Shown here piece by piece: positions 23,348 through 35,031 of a DNA stretch of 64,000 nt. A model generated the notes under the pieces. It did not search any database. It had not been told where the DNA came from and saw only the letters and a list, made by a program, of their open reading frames with translations. This DNA comes from Legionella drozanskii LLAP-1 (GTDB taxonomy: Bacteria; Pseudomonadota; Gammaproteobacteria; Legionellales; Legionellaceae), in the NCBI RefSeq assembly GCF_001467585.1, contig NZ_LNXY01000031.1, positions 231,923 to 295,922 on the forward strand. Reading direction: 5' to 3'. A program made the translations under genes and the position numbers. Position 1 is the first letter of the stretch, and each line of letters starts with the position of its first letter.

Positions 23348-23363
23348 TGTTTCACGTGAAACA
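23348..23363. promoter_or_regulatory. parS: Perfect parS centromere site
   Basis: TGTTTCACGTGAAACA is an exact 16-bp match to the conserved chromosomal parS palindrome bound by ParB. It lies 8 bases after the recF stop. The remainder of the 23340-23646 gap has no gene I can support; it probably holds the promoter of the polysaccharide cluster. Confidence 0.92.
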
Positions 23364-23646
23364 CATGCTAAAGAAAAAATTGCTATTCGTTTAGGATAAA
23401 TTCAAATGTCGGCAAACACAGAACAAAAATCAATCCTGTGTTCGCGACACAACAACCAACCAGTAGATAGGTTTACATCAATGGTATGTTCATCAATGAT
23501 ATGAAACATTTTCTACCATTTCTAACTCCAACTGTATAATAAAACTCCTAAATTTTTGCCAAACTAGAGACAGACTACTTTTAATTGACATGTCTCTATC
23601 GCAGAGATTAAAATGGCCTGATTTTTGTCAATATCAAGGTGTTTTA

Positions 23647-24447
23647 ATGGGAACAGGCTCAATAAATATTGCCTTATCAGATATTGCCGCTGCCACTAAG
23701 CGTTACTCTCTATTAAGAATATTGGGGTGGCAGGATATCCGTCAGCGCTATAGACGTTCGGCCTTAGGACCTTTCTGGTTAACAATCAGTATGGGCATAA
23801 TGATCGGCACCATTGGTGTCGTGTTTGGGCAAATTTTTAACTCTTCTCTCAGAGAATTTTTACCGTTTTTATCGATTGGTATTATCCTTTGGGGTTTTTT
23901 TTCTGCGATTATTACAGAAGGATGTACCGGATTTATAACAGCAGAAGGAATTATTAAACAACTCCCTCTTCCTTTATTTGTCCATATCTTGCGTATGATT
24001 TGGAGAAATGTGCTGATTTTAGGACATAATATTCTTATTTTTCCCTTAGTACTTTTAGTCGTAGGGAAACCTTTACACTTAGTTGCGCTGTTAAGCATTC
24101 CTGGATTTTTGCTGGCTTTAACAAATCTTATTTGGGTAGCTCTTCTTTTAGCGACTATTTGCACTAGGTATCGTGATTTTGCACAAATAATTTCGAGCAT
24201 GCTACAAGTCATTTTCTATTTAACTCCAATTATGTGGATGCCAAATCTCTTACCTCCTGGTAAGAGTTATTATTTTTTAGAATTGAATCCTGTAAATCAT
24301 TTATTTGAAATTATTCGTGCTCCATTACTCGGTCAGGCTCCTGCCTTAACGAATTGGATCGTATCAATAATTTTAGCGTTCGTCGGATGGAGTGCGACTC
24401 TAGTCATCTTTAGTCGTTATAAGCGCCGCATCGCCTACTGGTTATAA
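23647..24447 (+). CDS. Polysaccharide ABC exporter, membrane subunit (Wzm-like)
   Basis: ABC-2 type permease of 267 residues. It begins with a soluble part containing LRILGWQDIRQRYRRSALGP, the cytoplasmic amphipathic helix typical of Wzm/KpsM/TagG, followed by about six membrane helices. With the ATPase encoded next it should move a lipid-linked glycan across the inner membrane. I chose the ATG at 23647 because AAGGTG lies six bases upstream; an ATG at 23590 lacks a ribosome site. It opens a cluster located between recF and gyrB. Confidence 0.88.
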   Translation: MGTGSINIALSDIAAATKRYSLLRILGWQDIRQRYRRSALGPFWLTISMGIMIGTIGVVFGQIFNSSLREFLPFLSIGIILWGFFSAIITEGCTGFITAEGIIKQLPLPLFVHILRMIWRNVLILGHNILIFPLVLLVVGKPLHLVALLSIPGFLLALTNLIWVALLLATICTRYRDFAQIISSMLQVIFYLTPIMWMPNLLPPGKSYYFLELNPVNHLFEIIRAPLLGQAPALTNWIVSIILAFVGWSATLVIFSRYKRRIAYWL

Positions 24448-24459
24448 GAAAGAAAAGCT

Positions 24460-25203
24460 ATGGCTTCTATTGAATTTAATAATGTTAGTGTTGATTTCCC
24501 TATTTACAATACTAATAGTCGATCGCTTAAAAAACGATTGATGCAGGTTGCAACGGGTGGTCAGTTGAATGCAACTGAACAGGGAGTTGTTGTTGTTCGC
24601 GCATTAGAAGGTTTAAATTTTACTTTGAATGATGGCGATCGTGTTGGACTAGTTGGTCATAATGGTGCTGGAAAAAGTACTCTACTTCGCCTACTAGGTG
24701 GGGTCTATGAGCCATCCAGCGGTAGCATTCTGACTAAAGGTGATATTGGTTCACTTATTGATATTTCTCTGGGTATTGATCATGAATCAACCGGTAGAGA
24801 AAATATTTATGTTCGTGGCGGTCTTCTGGGAATGACAAGAGCAGAGATTAATAAACATCTTACTGATATAATTGAATTTTCTGAATTGGGTAATTTCATT
24901 GATGTGCCGGTGCGTACCTATTCGACAGGGATGCATCTTCGCTTAGCGTTTGCTGTATCAACAATCCTACGTCCAGAAATTTTAGTAATGGATGAATGGC
25001 TTTCAGTCGGCGACGAAAATTTTAAACGCAAAGCAGAAAAGAGAATGGAAGAAGTTGTTCAAGCCACAAATATTCTTGTCGTTGCGAGTCACTCTCGTGA
25101 GCTGATTTTAAATCTATGCAATAGAGTGATTTGGCTTGAACATGGAAAAATTAAGATGGATACTGATCCCCAGTCAGCAGTGGAAGCTTATTTTGGCGTA
25201 TAA
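24460..25203 (+). CDS. Polysaccharide ABC exporter, ATPase subunit (Wzt-like)
   Basis: ATP-binding subunit, 247 residues. Walker A is LVGHNGAGKSTLLRLLGG, the signature is YSTGMHLRLAFAV and Walker B ends ILVMDEWLSVGDENF, all typical of the O-antigen/teichoic-acid exporter group. It lacks the extra C-terminal sugar-binding domain found in some Wzt proteins, so chain-end recognition must lie elsewhere. It is 12 bases downstream of the permease. Confidence 0.92.
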   Translation: MASIEFNNVSVDFPIYNTNSRSLKKRLMQVATGGQLNATEQGVVVVRALEGLNFTLNDGDRVGLVGHNGAGKSTLLRLLGGVYEPSSGSILTKGDIGSLIDISLGIDHESTGRENIYVRGGLLGMTRAEINKHLTDIIEFSELGNFIDVPVRTYSTGMHLRLAFAVSTILRPEILVMDEWLSVGDENFKRKAEKRMEEVVQATNILVVASHSRELILNLCNRVIWLEHGKIKMDTDPQSAVEAYFGV

Positions 25204-25229
25204 TCGTAATATTTTTTACATGGATAATA

Positions 25230-25940
25230 ATGAACAAAGCATACCGAAAAAGGACTGAAATTGGCGTTGCGTTTTCATCAGGTTTAAACTGTTTACTAAG
25301 CAAAGAGATAGCTATTAACCATGAGCAACAAAATCCACTATCTTTAGGTGGATATCATGACCCTGAGACCTTTTTTTATCGCACAAAATTAAAAAAAATG
25401 CTGCGACCAATGATTCGGTCAATATACCGCAGTTTGAAGCAAATCATTAGACCAATTACTTTTAGAGTACATCATTATTTTACTGCAGAATTAAATCAAA
25501 GGTGTATGCACCTACAAAGCATGACGATTATTCTCCAGCAATCGCTCGAGACGATGAAGCAGGAGATGCAGCAAATATCAACCTTTATCAATGTGCAAAA
25601 TAAACAAATACTTGCATCCCAATGTATAAAAAAAAGAAATGAATCCAGTTCACTAAATCGTAAAACTCAAGCAGAGATAGAAAGTTTTAGGGCTATTCTC
25701 ATAAATAATCCCAATGTTGCACTTATTGTAGAATTTGATCAATCACATCTTAAGCGTACTAACCACAGTACAAAACAGTGGCTTAAAGCATTTGAAGATT
25801 TGAATTTATGTTATAAAGTCATTAACGAAAAAACAAAGGCTCTCGAAGATTGCTCTGTTTGGCAATTAGAAAATAGAGAATCGGCAAATCTTTTCTTTGC
25901 CCGTAAAAATTCAACTGCTTGGGAGAAAACAGCAGTATGA
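25230..25940 (+). pseudogene. Probable FkbM-type methyltransferase with internal deletion
   Basis: The 236-residue reading frame is intact but looks like two ends of a larger protein. The N-terminal ~130 residues are basic and coiled-coil-like (MLRPMIRSIYRSLKQIIRPI, then Gln/Met-rich helices). The last ~75 residues (NNPNVALIVEFDQSHL ... SVWQLENRESANLFFARK) resemble the C-terminal end of FkbM-family SAM-dependent methyltransferases. The expected SAM-binding core between them (a GANIG-like motif) is absent. It may therefore be inactive or have a new non-catalytic role; alternatively it is a distinct unknown protein. It overlaps the next gene by four bases. Confidence 0.5.
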
Positions 25941-26611
25941 AAAAAGGTATTATTATCATAGGTGCTGGTGGTCATGCTAAAGTGTGCATTGAGTTATTGC
26001 GTTCGATGGGTGAAGAAGTTAGTTTTTGCATTGGGAACGATGGATCTGCCGATTTATGTTTAGATATACCTGTTTTACAGGGAGATAATCATCTGAACAT
26101 TCTACATGAAGAAGGTTATTCACGAATATTTATTGCAATTGGTTCAAATTATTTAAGAGAACGTCTGGCAACTATGGCAATGAACGAGGGATATATATTA
26201 GTGAATGCGATTAGTCCTCAAGCTATTATTTCTCCCAGCGCTCGCCTTGGTTCAGGTGTAGCAATCATGGCTGGCGTGGTGATAAACGCAGAAGCAAATA
26301 TTGCAGATTTGGCAATTATCAACACAGGAGCAACGGTAGATCATGATTGCCAAATAGCAAAGGCGGTACATATAGCTCCGCAATGCGCTTTAGCTGGCAA
26401 CGTAAAAGTGGGAAGCCAAAGTTTTCTTGGTGTTGGCTCTAAGGTAATTCCCGAAATTGAAATCGGCGAAAAAGTTATTCTTGGTGCTGGAACTGTAGTT
26501 ATTTCAAACATAATAAATGGGGCGACGGCTGTTGGAGTCCCTGCGCGTATTATTAATAAATCAGTAGTAGGAAAGGAATGTCATGCAACGAATATCAGTC
26601 GCACAGCCTAA
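25937..26611 (+). CDS. Sugar O/N-acyltransferase, PglD/NeuD family
   Basis: A 224-residue acyltransferase. The N-terminal Rossmann-like domain starts IIIIGAGGHAKVCIELL, and the C-terminal two thirds is a left-handed beta-helix of hexapeptide repeats containing the likely catalytic His in GATVDHDCQIAKAVHIAP. Such enzymes acetylate aminodeoxysugars. Its adjacency to a DegT aminotransferase suggests acylation of the amino sugar that the latter makes. The ATG at 25937 overlaps the upstream stop. Confidence 0.88.
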   Translation: MKKGIIIIGAGGHAKVCIELLRSMGEEVSFCIGNDGSADLCLDIPVLQGDNHLNILHEEGYSRIFIAIGSNYLRERLATMAMNEGYILVNAISPQAIISPSARLGSGVAIMAGVVINAEANIADLAIINTGATVDHDCQIAKAVHIAPQCALAGNVKVGSQSFLGVGSKVIPEIEIGEKVILGAGTVVISNIINGATAVGVPARIINKSVVGKECHATNISRTA

Positions 26612-27683
26612 ACTAGCGGGGAATGAACGCAAGTACGTACTTGACTGTTTAGATTCAAATTGGATTTCATCAAATGGAAAATACATTGGCGCATTTCAAG
26701 AGTCGTTTGCTAAGTTTTGTAATGTTAAACATGCGATAGCCACTAACAATGGTACAACAGCATTACACCTGGCATTAGTGGCGCTCGATTTGCAACCTGG
26801 AGATGAGGTGATTATCCCCACTGTAACCTATATCGCCACAGCGAATGCTGTTCGCTACTGTGGGGCTACTCCTGTCTTGGTTGATGTTTGTGAAGAAACC
26901 ATGAATATTAATCCAAATGAAATCGAGAAAAAAATTACTGCAAAAACTCGAGGCATCATTCCAGTCCATCTCTATGGTCACCCTGCCGATATGGAAGCAA
27001 TTAATAAATTGGCAGATCAATATGGTTTATGGGTTGTCGAAGATGCTGCAGAAGCTCATGGTGCAGAAGTACTGGGTAGCAAAGTGGGTAGCTTAGGAAC
27101 TTGTGCAGCCTTTAGTTTTTTTGGTAATAAAATTATTACTACCGGTGAAGGTGGTATGGTTACTACTAACAATGACGAGCTTGCTGATAAATTGAGACTA
27201 TTTCGTGGGCAAGGCATGGATCCTAATCGCCGTTATTGGTTTCCAGTCATTGGCTACAACTATCGTATGACCAACATACAAGCAGCACTAGGCTTAGCAC
27301 AAATGGAAACAATTGAACAGGCACTCTCGAGTAGAACTATTCTTGCTAGTTGGTATAACGACGCTTTACAGAACCTTAGTGACCAAATTGTGCTACCAAT
27401 AGAACTTCCTTGGGCCAAGCATGTTTTTTGGATGTATACCATTTTCTTGAAAAAGGGTGGCGAATACGAACGAGATAGGTTAAGGCAACATATGGATGAA
27501 ATGGGGATTGAAACGAGACCCGTGTTTTATCCTATGCATATACTGCCTCCCTATGCTGAAGATAAAGCATATCCAGTAGCCGATCTTTGGTCACTCCGAG
27601 GAATTAACCTGCCAATGCATCAAGATTTAACTCAAAATGATGTACAGCAAATTGTTAATGCTCTAGTAACTGCATTGAGATAA
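26583..27683 (+). CDS. DegT/DnrJ/EryC1 sugar aminotransferase, perosamine-synthase-like
   Basis: PLP-dependent aminotransferase for nucleotide-activated keto-sugars, 366 residues. The PLP lysine is Lys183 in FSFFGNKIITTGEGGM, and VVEDAAEAHGAE near 152 is the cofactor-binding Asp region. The N-terminal segment LAGNERKYVLDCLDSNWISS and the C-terminal RGINLPMHQDL strongly recall RfbE/Per (GDP-perosamine synthase), though substrate specificity cannot be proven from sequence. Together with the PglD-like acyltransferase it could make an N-acyl perosamine-like sugar. The start has AAAGGAA five bases upstream and overlaps the preceding gene by 29 bases. Confidence 0.9.
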   Translation: MQRISVAQPKLAGNERKYVLDCLDSNWISSNGKYIGAFQESFAKFCNVKHAIATNNGTTALHLALVALDLQPGDEVIIPTVTYIATANAVRYCGATPVLVDVCEETMNINPNEIEKKITAKTRGIIPVHLYGHPADMEAINKLADQYGLWVVEDAAEAHGAEVLGSKVGSLGTCAAFSFFGNKIITTGEGGMVTTNNDELADKLRLFRGQGMDPNRRYWFPVIGYNYRMTNIQAALGLAQMETIEQALSSRTILASWYNDALQNLSDQIVLPIELPWAKHVFWMYTIFLKKGGEYERDRLRQHMDEMGIETRPVFYPMHILPPYAEDKAYPVADLWSLRGINLPMHQDLTQNDVQQIVNALVTALR

Positions 27684-27688
27684 AAATA

Positions 27689-28723
27689 ATGAAAATTGCA
27701 TTATGTTCATCATTTGTTCCCTTTATTCAAGGAGGAGCTCGGAATATTGTTGATTGGCTTGAACCTGTCCTTAAAGAGGCTGGTCATCAAGTCGAACGTA
27801 TTTACCTTCCTCAACTTGATGCCCCTGATTTACTCTTCCAACAAAAGATGGCTTATCGCTGGGTAGATCTAAGTTCCGCAGATCGAGTTATTTGTTTTCG
27901 CCCTCCGGCTCATTTTATTCCACATCCCAACAAAATATTATGGTTCATCCATCATATTCGCCCATACTATGATTTGTGGGACAGCCCATACCGAAGCTTC
28001 CCAAATAATAGTAAATACAGGGGTGTACGGGATGCATTACATCTAATGGATACTGCTGTATTTAAAGAAGCAAATAAAATTTTCACTAACTCAAAAGTAG
28101 TTTCCAATCGATTAAAAACTTTCAATCAAATGGATAGCGAAGTTTTATATCCTCCGGTATTTCAACCAGAACGATTTTATTGCAAAAACTATAATTCTGA
28201 AATTGTTTACTTTAGTCGCCTAGAACATCACAAACGACAACATTTACTCGTTGAAGCAATGCAATATACCAAAACCTCTGCTCGTTTACGTTTATGCGGC
28301 GTTAGCTCTACTCCTGACTACTTGGAGAGCTTAATTGAATTAATTGAAGAACTCGACTTACAAGATCGGATCATAATGGAAAATCGTTGGATCTCAGAAG
28401 AAGAAAAAATAGAAATTTTATCTAATTGCTTGGCGACAGCTTATTTGCCTGTCGATGAAGATTCTTACGGTTATCCGAGCCTGGAATCTAGTCTTGCTTC
28501 AAAACCAATTCTTACAACCTCAGATTCCGGTGGGGTACTCGAACTTATAAAAGATGGGGTCAATGGCTATATCACGGAACCCTCTCCTGAAGCTATAGCT
28601 GAGGCTATAGATAAACTCTATTTAGATCGAGATCATTCTAAGATACTAGGAAATAATGCCCGAATTCGCTTAGATGAACTTAATATTTCTTGGTCTCATG
28701 TGTTAGAAAGGTTGCTAGCATGA
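27689..28723 (+). CDS. Family 4-type glycosyltransferase (first of three)
   Basis: A GT-B fold glycosyltransferase of 344 residues. It opens with a Rossmann start (MKIALCSSFVPFIQGGA) and has the C-terminal donor-binding features VYFSRLEHHKRQHLLVEA and D-x7-E in VDEDSYGYPSLE, followed by TSDSGGVLELI. It shares KRQHLLVEA, VLYPPV and DEDSxGY motifs with the next gene, so the two are probably old tandem duplicates. The acceptor and sugar are not known. Confidence 0.88.
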   Translation: MKIALCSSFVPFIQGGARNIVDWLEPVLKEAGHQVERIYLPQLDAPDLLFQQKMAYRWVDLSSADRVICFRPPAHFIPHPNKILWFIHHIRPYYDLWDSPYRSFPNNSKYRGVRDALHLMDTAVFKEANKIFTNSKVVSNRLKTFNQMDSEVLYPPVFQPERFYCKNYNSEIVYFSRLEHHKRQHLLVEAMQYTKTSARLRLCGVSSTPDYLESLIELIEELDLQDRIIMENRWISEEEKIEILSNCLATAYLPVDEDSYGYPSLESSLASKPILTTSDSGGVLELIKDGVNGYITEPSPEAIAEAIDKLYLDRDHSKILGNNARIRLDELNISWSHVLERLLA

Positions 28724-29757
28724 AAGTACTTATTGTCAATAATATGGCTCCCTTCATCTGGGGAGGAGCTGAAGAATTAGCAGTTCATTTACAAAAAAAT
28801 TTAATCATAGCTGGGCATCAGGCTGAAGTTCTGCGTATTCCTTTTCAATGGGAGCCTGCGGCACGAATTCCATCGCAAATGCTTATGGCTAGGGCATTTG
28901 AATTGTGGAATGTGGATCATGTGATTGCTTTAAAGTTTCCTGCTTACCTGATTCGTCATCCTGAGAAAACTATATGGTTATTACACCAATATCGACAGGC
29001 CTACGATCTTCATGATGCAGGACAAACCAATATTTCAACAGACCAAGCAGGGGATGAGTTAAGAGCTTTAATTAAAGCGGCTGATGAAGAAACTTTCACT
29101 GAAAGTAGAAATATCTTCACTAACTCCGAAGTAACAAGACAGCGTCTACTCCATTACAATGGTATTAAGGCAGAAGTCCTTTATCCGCCTGTTAATGATC
29201 CAGAGATATTTACCAATAATGAAATAGGTGATTATATTTTTGCGGGAGGAAGAATAAATAACATGAAGCGGCAACATTTATTAGTTGAGGCTTTGAGTCA
29301 CACGGATAGAGCTGTGAAATTACTTATTGCAGGTCCTCCTGATACGCCTGCTGATGCTGAACAACTTAAAGAAATGGTTGCAAGGTTAGGTTTAGAGGAT
29401 AGAGTAAAGCTTGATTTGCGTTTTTTACCTCGAGCAACTTACGCTAAATATGTAAATGAATCGATGGCTGTGGCTTATTTACCCTTCGACGAAGATTCTT
29501 TGGGATATGTTGCTATGGAGGCTGCAATTGCGGGTAAGGCTTTGATCACAACTACTGATAGTGGTGGCGTTTTGGGTTTGGCTAAGCATGAGGAAACTGG
29601 ATGGATCGCTGAGGCAAAACCCTCTTCTTTAGCAGAGGTCATGAGAACGGCAGTGAAGAGCATTCCACGTACTCGACAAATCGGACTTACAGCGAAAGAA
29701 TTATGGTTGAGTCTTGGAATTAATTGGCCTCAAACAGTGGAGGCTCTATTGCAATGA
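28720..29757 (+). CDS. Family 4-type glycosyltransferase (second of three)
   Basis: A 345-residue GT-B enzyme paralogous to the preceding one. Motifs include MAPFIWGGAEELAVHL at the start, NNMKRQHLLVEALSHTDRA in the centre, and FDEDSLGYVAMEAAIAGKAL with TTDSGGVLGL. The ATG at 28720 overlaps the upstream stop codon (ATGA), indicating coupled translation; an in-frame start 30 bases upstream is rejected. It probably adds a sugar to the exported glycan. Confidence 0.88.
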   Translation: MKVLIVNNMAPFIWGGAEELAVHLQKNLIIAGHQAEVLRIPFQWEPAARIPSQMLMARAFELWNVDHVIALKFPAYLIRHPEKTIWLLHQYRQAYDLHDAGQTNISTDQAGDELRALIKAADEETFTESRNIFTNSEVTRQRLLHYNGIKAEVLYPPVNDPEIFTNNEIGDYIFAGGRINNMKRQHLLVEALSHTDRAVKLLIAGPPDTPADAEQLKEMVARLGLEDRVKLDLRFLPRATYAKYVNESMAVAYLPFDEDSLGYVAMEAAIAGKALITTTDSGGVLGLAKHEETGWIAEAKPSSLAEVMRTAVKSIPRTRQIGLTAKELWLSLGINWPQTVEALLQ

Positions 29758-31055
29758 AATTAATACTCTTTACTCCAGTCCTTAAATCTTCGGCGATTGG
29801 CCGCATGGCGAGCTTGATTTCACGTAAATTGATTTCCTTTGGGCACCAAGTCGTTGTAGTTCGGACAGAAGATGTGGGTTTCTATAATCATCCAATCCAT
29901 GATTTTGGTACAGAGCCTATTTCTTGGTGTGATAATCATCAAGTAAATTTAATGTATGAATCCGCTGATGGAGTTATTTACCAGATTGGGGATAACCATA
30001 CTTTCCACCAAGGTTGCTTGACTTGGCTACCGCATATACCTGGAGTGGTCTGCCTTCATGATTTTTTTCTAGGAAATCTATTTAATGGCTGGGCTCAATA
30101 CTGTCGCGCTGAGGCAAAAAATATACTTAAAACTTGGTATGGATCGGCTGCCAGCGACAGTTATTTCCAATACCAAGACATTGATTCGTTCATTGAGGGA
30201 ACAAGAAATTGCTATCCTATGACGGAGTGGCTCTGTTCTATGGCGCAAGCGGTGATTACTCATAGTAGCTGGCAGATTGATCGGGTCTTAAATTCTTGCT
30301 CAGGCCCTGTTCAGGTCGTACCGCTCGCCTATGATGCCCCTGATCTTAGTACCGAACAAATTGAAGCTGGTGAAGAGAAAAGCAAAAAATTTTCTATATT
30401 AACTGTTGGGCATGTTAATAAGAATAAACGAGCAGCGAGTGTAATTAAGGCAATTGGTGCAAATCGGGCACTTCGAAAAAAAATAACCTATCAACTCGTG
30501 GGAGAAATATCTCCTGCAACGAGAAAGGAATTAACACGCTTAGCAAAAAAACAAAAGGTAAAGCTCATCATTTCAGGTAATATTGACGATGCAACTTTAA
30601 TACAAGCTATCCTCCAAGCAGATCTTGTAACTTGTTTACGCTGGCCTGCCCTTGAAGCTGCTTCAGCCTCTACTATTGAAGCTTTGTTATATGGTAAAGC
30701 AACAATTGTAACCGACACTGGTTTTTATAGTGAAATTCCGAATGAATACACTATAAAAATTAACCCAAATAATGAAATCGCTGAAATCGCTGCTGTATTA
30801 GAGAAACTTGAAAAAAATCCAGAGTTTTTCAAAGAATTAGGTATGCGAGCAAAAGCATGGGCAAGGGAAACCTTCACAGCTGATAATTATGCACTCAAAC
30901 TAGTCGAATTAACACTTGCAACAACCAGAACCAACGTTGTGGCTAATGCCGTCAATTATTTTGCCGAGATAATGTACGATTGGGGTGCTAAAACGGAATT
31001 ATTAGGCAAAGAATACATCATGAAGCCGCTCGCAATTTTTGATGAAATCTCGTGA
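29754..31055 (+). CDS. Family 4-type glycosyltransferase (third of three)
   Basis: A 433-residue glycosyltransferase, longer and more diverged than the two before it. The C-terminal domain shows FSILTVGHVNKNKRAASVI and WPALEAASASTIEALLYGKA, where an E-x7-E pattern and the GKATIVTDTGFYSEIP strand fit GT4. The region 100-170 has an insertion rich in Trp and Tyr, not seen in the neighbours. Translation is coupled by ATGA overlap. It is the last gene before gyrB. Confidence 0.85.
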   Translation: MKLILFTPVLKSSAIGRMASLISRKLISFGHQVVVVRTEDVGFYNHPIHDFGTEPISWCDNHQVNLMYESADGVIYQIGDNHTFHQGCLTWLPHIPGVVCLHDFFLGNLFNGWAQYCRAEAKNILKTWYGSAASDSYFQYQDIDSFIEGTRNCYPMTEWLCSMAQAVITHSSWQIDRVLNSCSGPVQVVPLAYDAPDLSTEQIEAGEEKSKKFSILTVGHVNKNKRAASVIKAIGANRALRKKITYQLVGEISPATRKELTRLAKKQKVKLIISGNIDDATLIQAILQADLVTCLRWPALEAASASTIEALLYGKATIVTDTGFYSEIPNEYTIKINPNNEIAEIAAVLEKLEKNPEFFKELGMRAKAWARETFTADNYALKLVELTLATTRTNVVANAVNYFAEIMYDWGAKTELLGKEYIMKPLAIFDEIS

Positions 31056-31134
31056 ATCCTGCCATTCGTAACCAGATGAATCATATAAAAGAAACCTGAT
31101 TAGTGCTATACTGTTTTATTTGGTTAGCCACTAG

Positions 31135-33567
<2,433 letters not shown>

Positions 33568-33573
33568 TAGCGA

Positions 33574-33601
33574 AGGCCATTCTAAAGGATCAGAATGGCC
33601 T
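33574..33601 (+). terminator. gyrB terminator
   Basis: A perfect 10-bp stem (AGGCCATTCT / AGAATGGCCT) with an 8-base loop begins 7 bases after the gyrB stop and is followed by CTTTCT. Confidence 0.8.
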
Positions 33602-34169
33602 CTTTCTAGATGCTCTAGTAGATAATCCTTGTCACAACTGTCAGAAATGAGTTAAAAGTTCGATTCCGAAATTTAGGCTTAGTACAACAACTCTGCTCTA
33701 TTATCATCATTAAGTTAAGCACTTATTTTCATCCACATCTGGTTTAACCGGATGACGAAAAATCATCTTAACTTAATGGCAATGAAGGTTGAGAATAGCT
33801 GAGTTCATCAATAGAATTAATAAGCATTTTTTTAGGAAGATTCAAGAACCTGAGAATTGCTAGGCCGCAAGGATACAATTTATAAAAAACCTTTAAGACA
33901 GTTGCTACTATCTATTAGGTCTGTTTCTGAGTGGGGATGAGGATTCACTTCCAAATAGGGCCGCGTCCTTGCGGCGGAGCACATCCTTTGTGCTTGTCCC
34001 TTAGTATGACGTCCTGTCAGACAATCCGTGTCATCCTTTATGTTATAAGTATATCTGGTTCTTGCTAGTTGTCATTGCAGGATCGGATGTACAATATGTA
34101 AGAGATTTCTCAAATAAATAGAGGCATTGTCTCTATATTGGTCATATCATATTTGTCAGGGAACCGTAA
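33602..34169. other. Gene-free spacer with a 71-bp inverted-repeat structure
   Basis: No gene is supported in these 568 bases. At 33708-33719 and 33767-33778 there is a perfect 12-bp inverted repeat (CATTAAGTTAAG / CTTAACTTAATG). Between its arms lie further complementary pieces (TTTTCATCC/GGATGACGAAAA and GGTT/AACC), so the whole 71 bases could fold as one stem. A weaker hairpin AGCACA/TGTGCT is at 33978-33994. It may be a small mobile repeat, an sRNA or a cruciform. Confidence 0.5.
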
Positions 34170-34793
34170 TTAGTCCTCGCCAGTGCCACCAAAACCAAGA
34201 CGATGATAAATTCCACTTGCTTCGGTCGTAAAGCTTTCGATGCTGGGTTGTTCAAAAAAACGACGAACTGATGATTGATAATGATCCATATTCGTACCTG
34301 GCCTTTGATTTTCCCGTGCCTCAGGACGAACTTGATGAGCGGGTAGGTCTACGTAAATAATCCCGCTATCCGCTGGATTTCCGTGGTTGTTTTCTTCCCC
34401 TGCAAAGAATAAAACGACCCGTTTAGCTCCCCAGTAAGGGAAAAAACCAGCCAAAGCAATAAACAATAACGGGGCAATGATTGTCACAGCTAGCCCAACA
34501 GCAATTAAAGAAAAAGGCAATAAAGGAATGCTGACTAAGGCGGAAAGTGCTACCCGTTTTAATACATCTAAGGTAAAGGCTGTAAATCCTTCATACTTTA
34601 AGGAGGGCGTGTTAAACCAGTCTGACAGTTTGTTAACAATAATGGATGCGGCATAGAAAGCAAGATAACCAATAAGAAGAGGAGAGACAAGAGCAAGGGC
34701 AGTGAGCAGGAAGCCCACAGTAACTCCACTAGTAATAATTCCTAATGGTAAAAATGCTACAGCTAAAGATCCAGTTACTAATTTTCTAGACAT
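34170..34793 (-). CDS. Membrane protein of unknown function
   Basis: Not recognised. The 207-residue protein has about four hydrophobic segments in its first ~125 residues (LAVAFLPLGIITSGVTVGFL, ALALVSPLLIGYLAFYAASI, VALSALVSIPLLPFSLIAVG, TIIAPLLFIALAGFFPYW) and then a hydrophilic tail of ~80 residues ending in GIYHRLGFGGTGED. I chose the ATG at 34793 over the TTG two codons earlier. It stands alone between gyrB and hfq. The tail is Glu/Arg/Pro-rich and could be cytosolic. Confidence 0.65.
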   Translation of the reverse strand: MSRKLVTGSLAVAFLPLGIITSGVTVGFLLTALALVSPLLIGYLAFYAASIIVNKLSDWFNTPSLKYEGFTAFTLDVLKRVALSALVSIPLLPFSLIAVGLAVTIIAPLLFIALAGFFPYWGAKRVVLFFAGEENNHGNPADSGIIYVDLPAHQVRPEARENQRPGTNMDHYQSSVRRFFEQPSIESFTTEASGIYHRLGFGGTGED

Positions 34794-35031
34794 AGTCAAA
34801 CAAAGTTATTCACGGAGTTTGCACAATATAATATCATAATGTTAAGCATTTGTAGATAATTACTGGAAAAGAAATAGCAGACCGGGTTAATAGTGATTTA
34901 ATAATAAACAGCTGGGGCTTAAAATTGTATTTTTGTTTAAATATTTGAAACAAAGTATAAAGTTTTTCATTTCACAGACGATTACATTTATGAAGCAGTT
35001 GCCTGAATAAAATAATAATAAGGAGTAGGCA

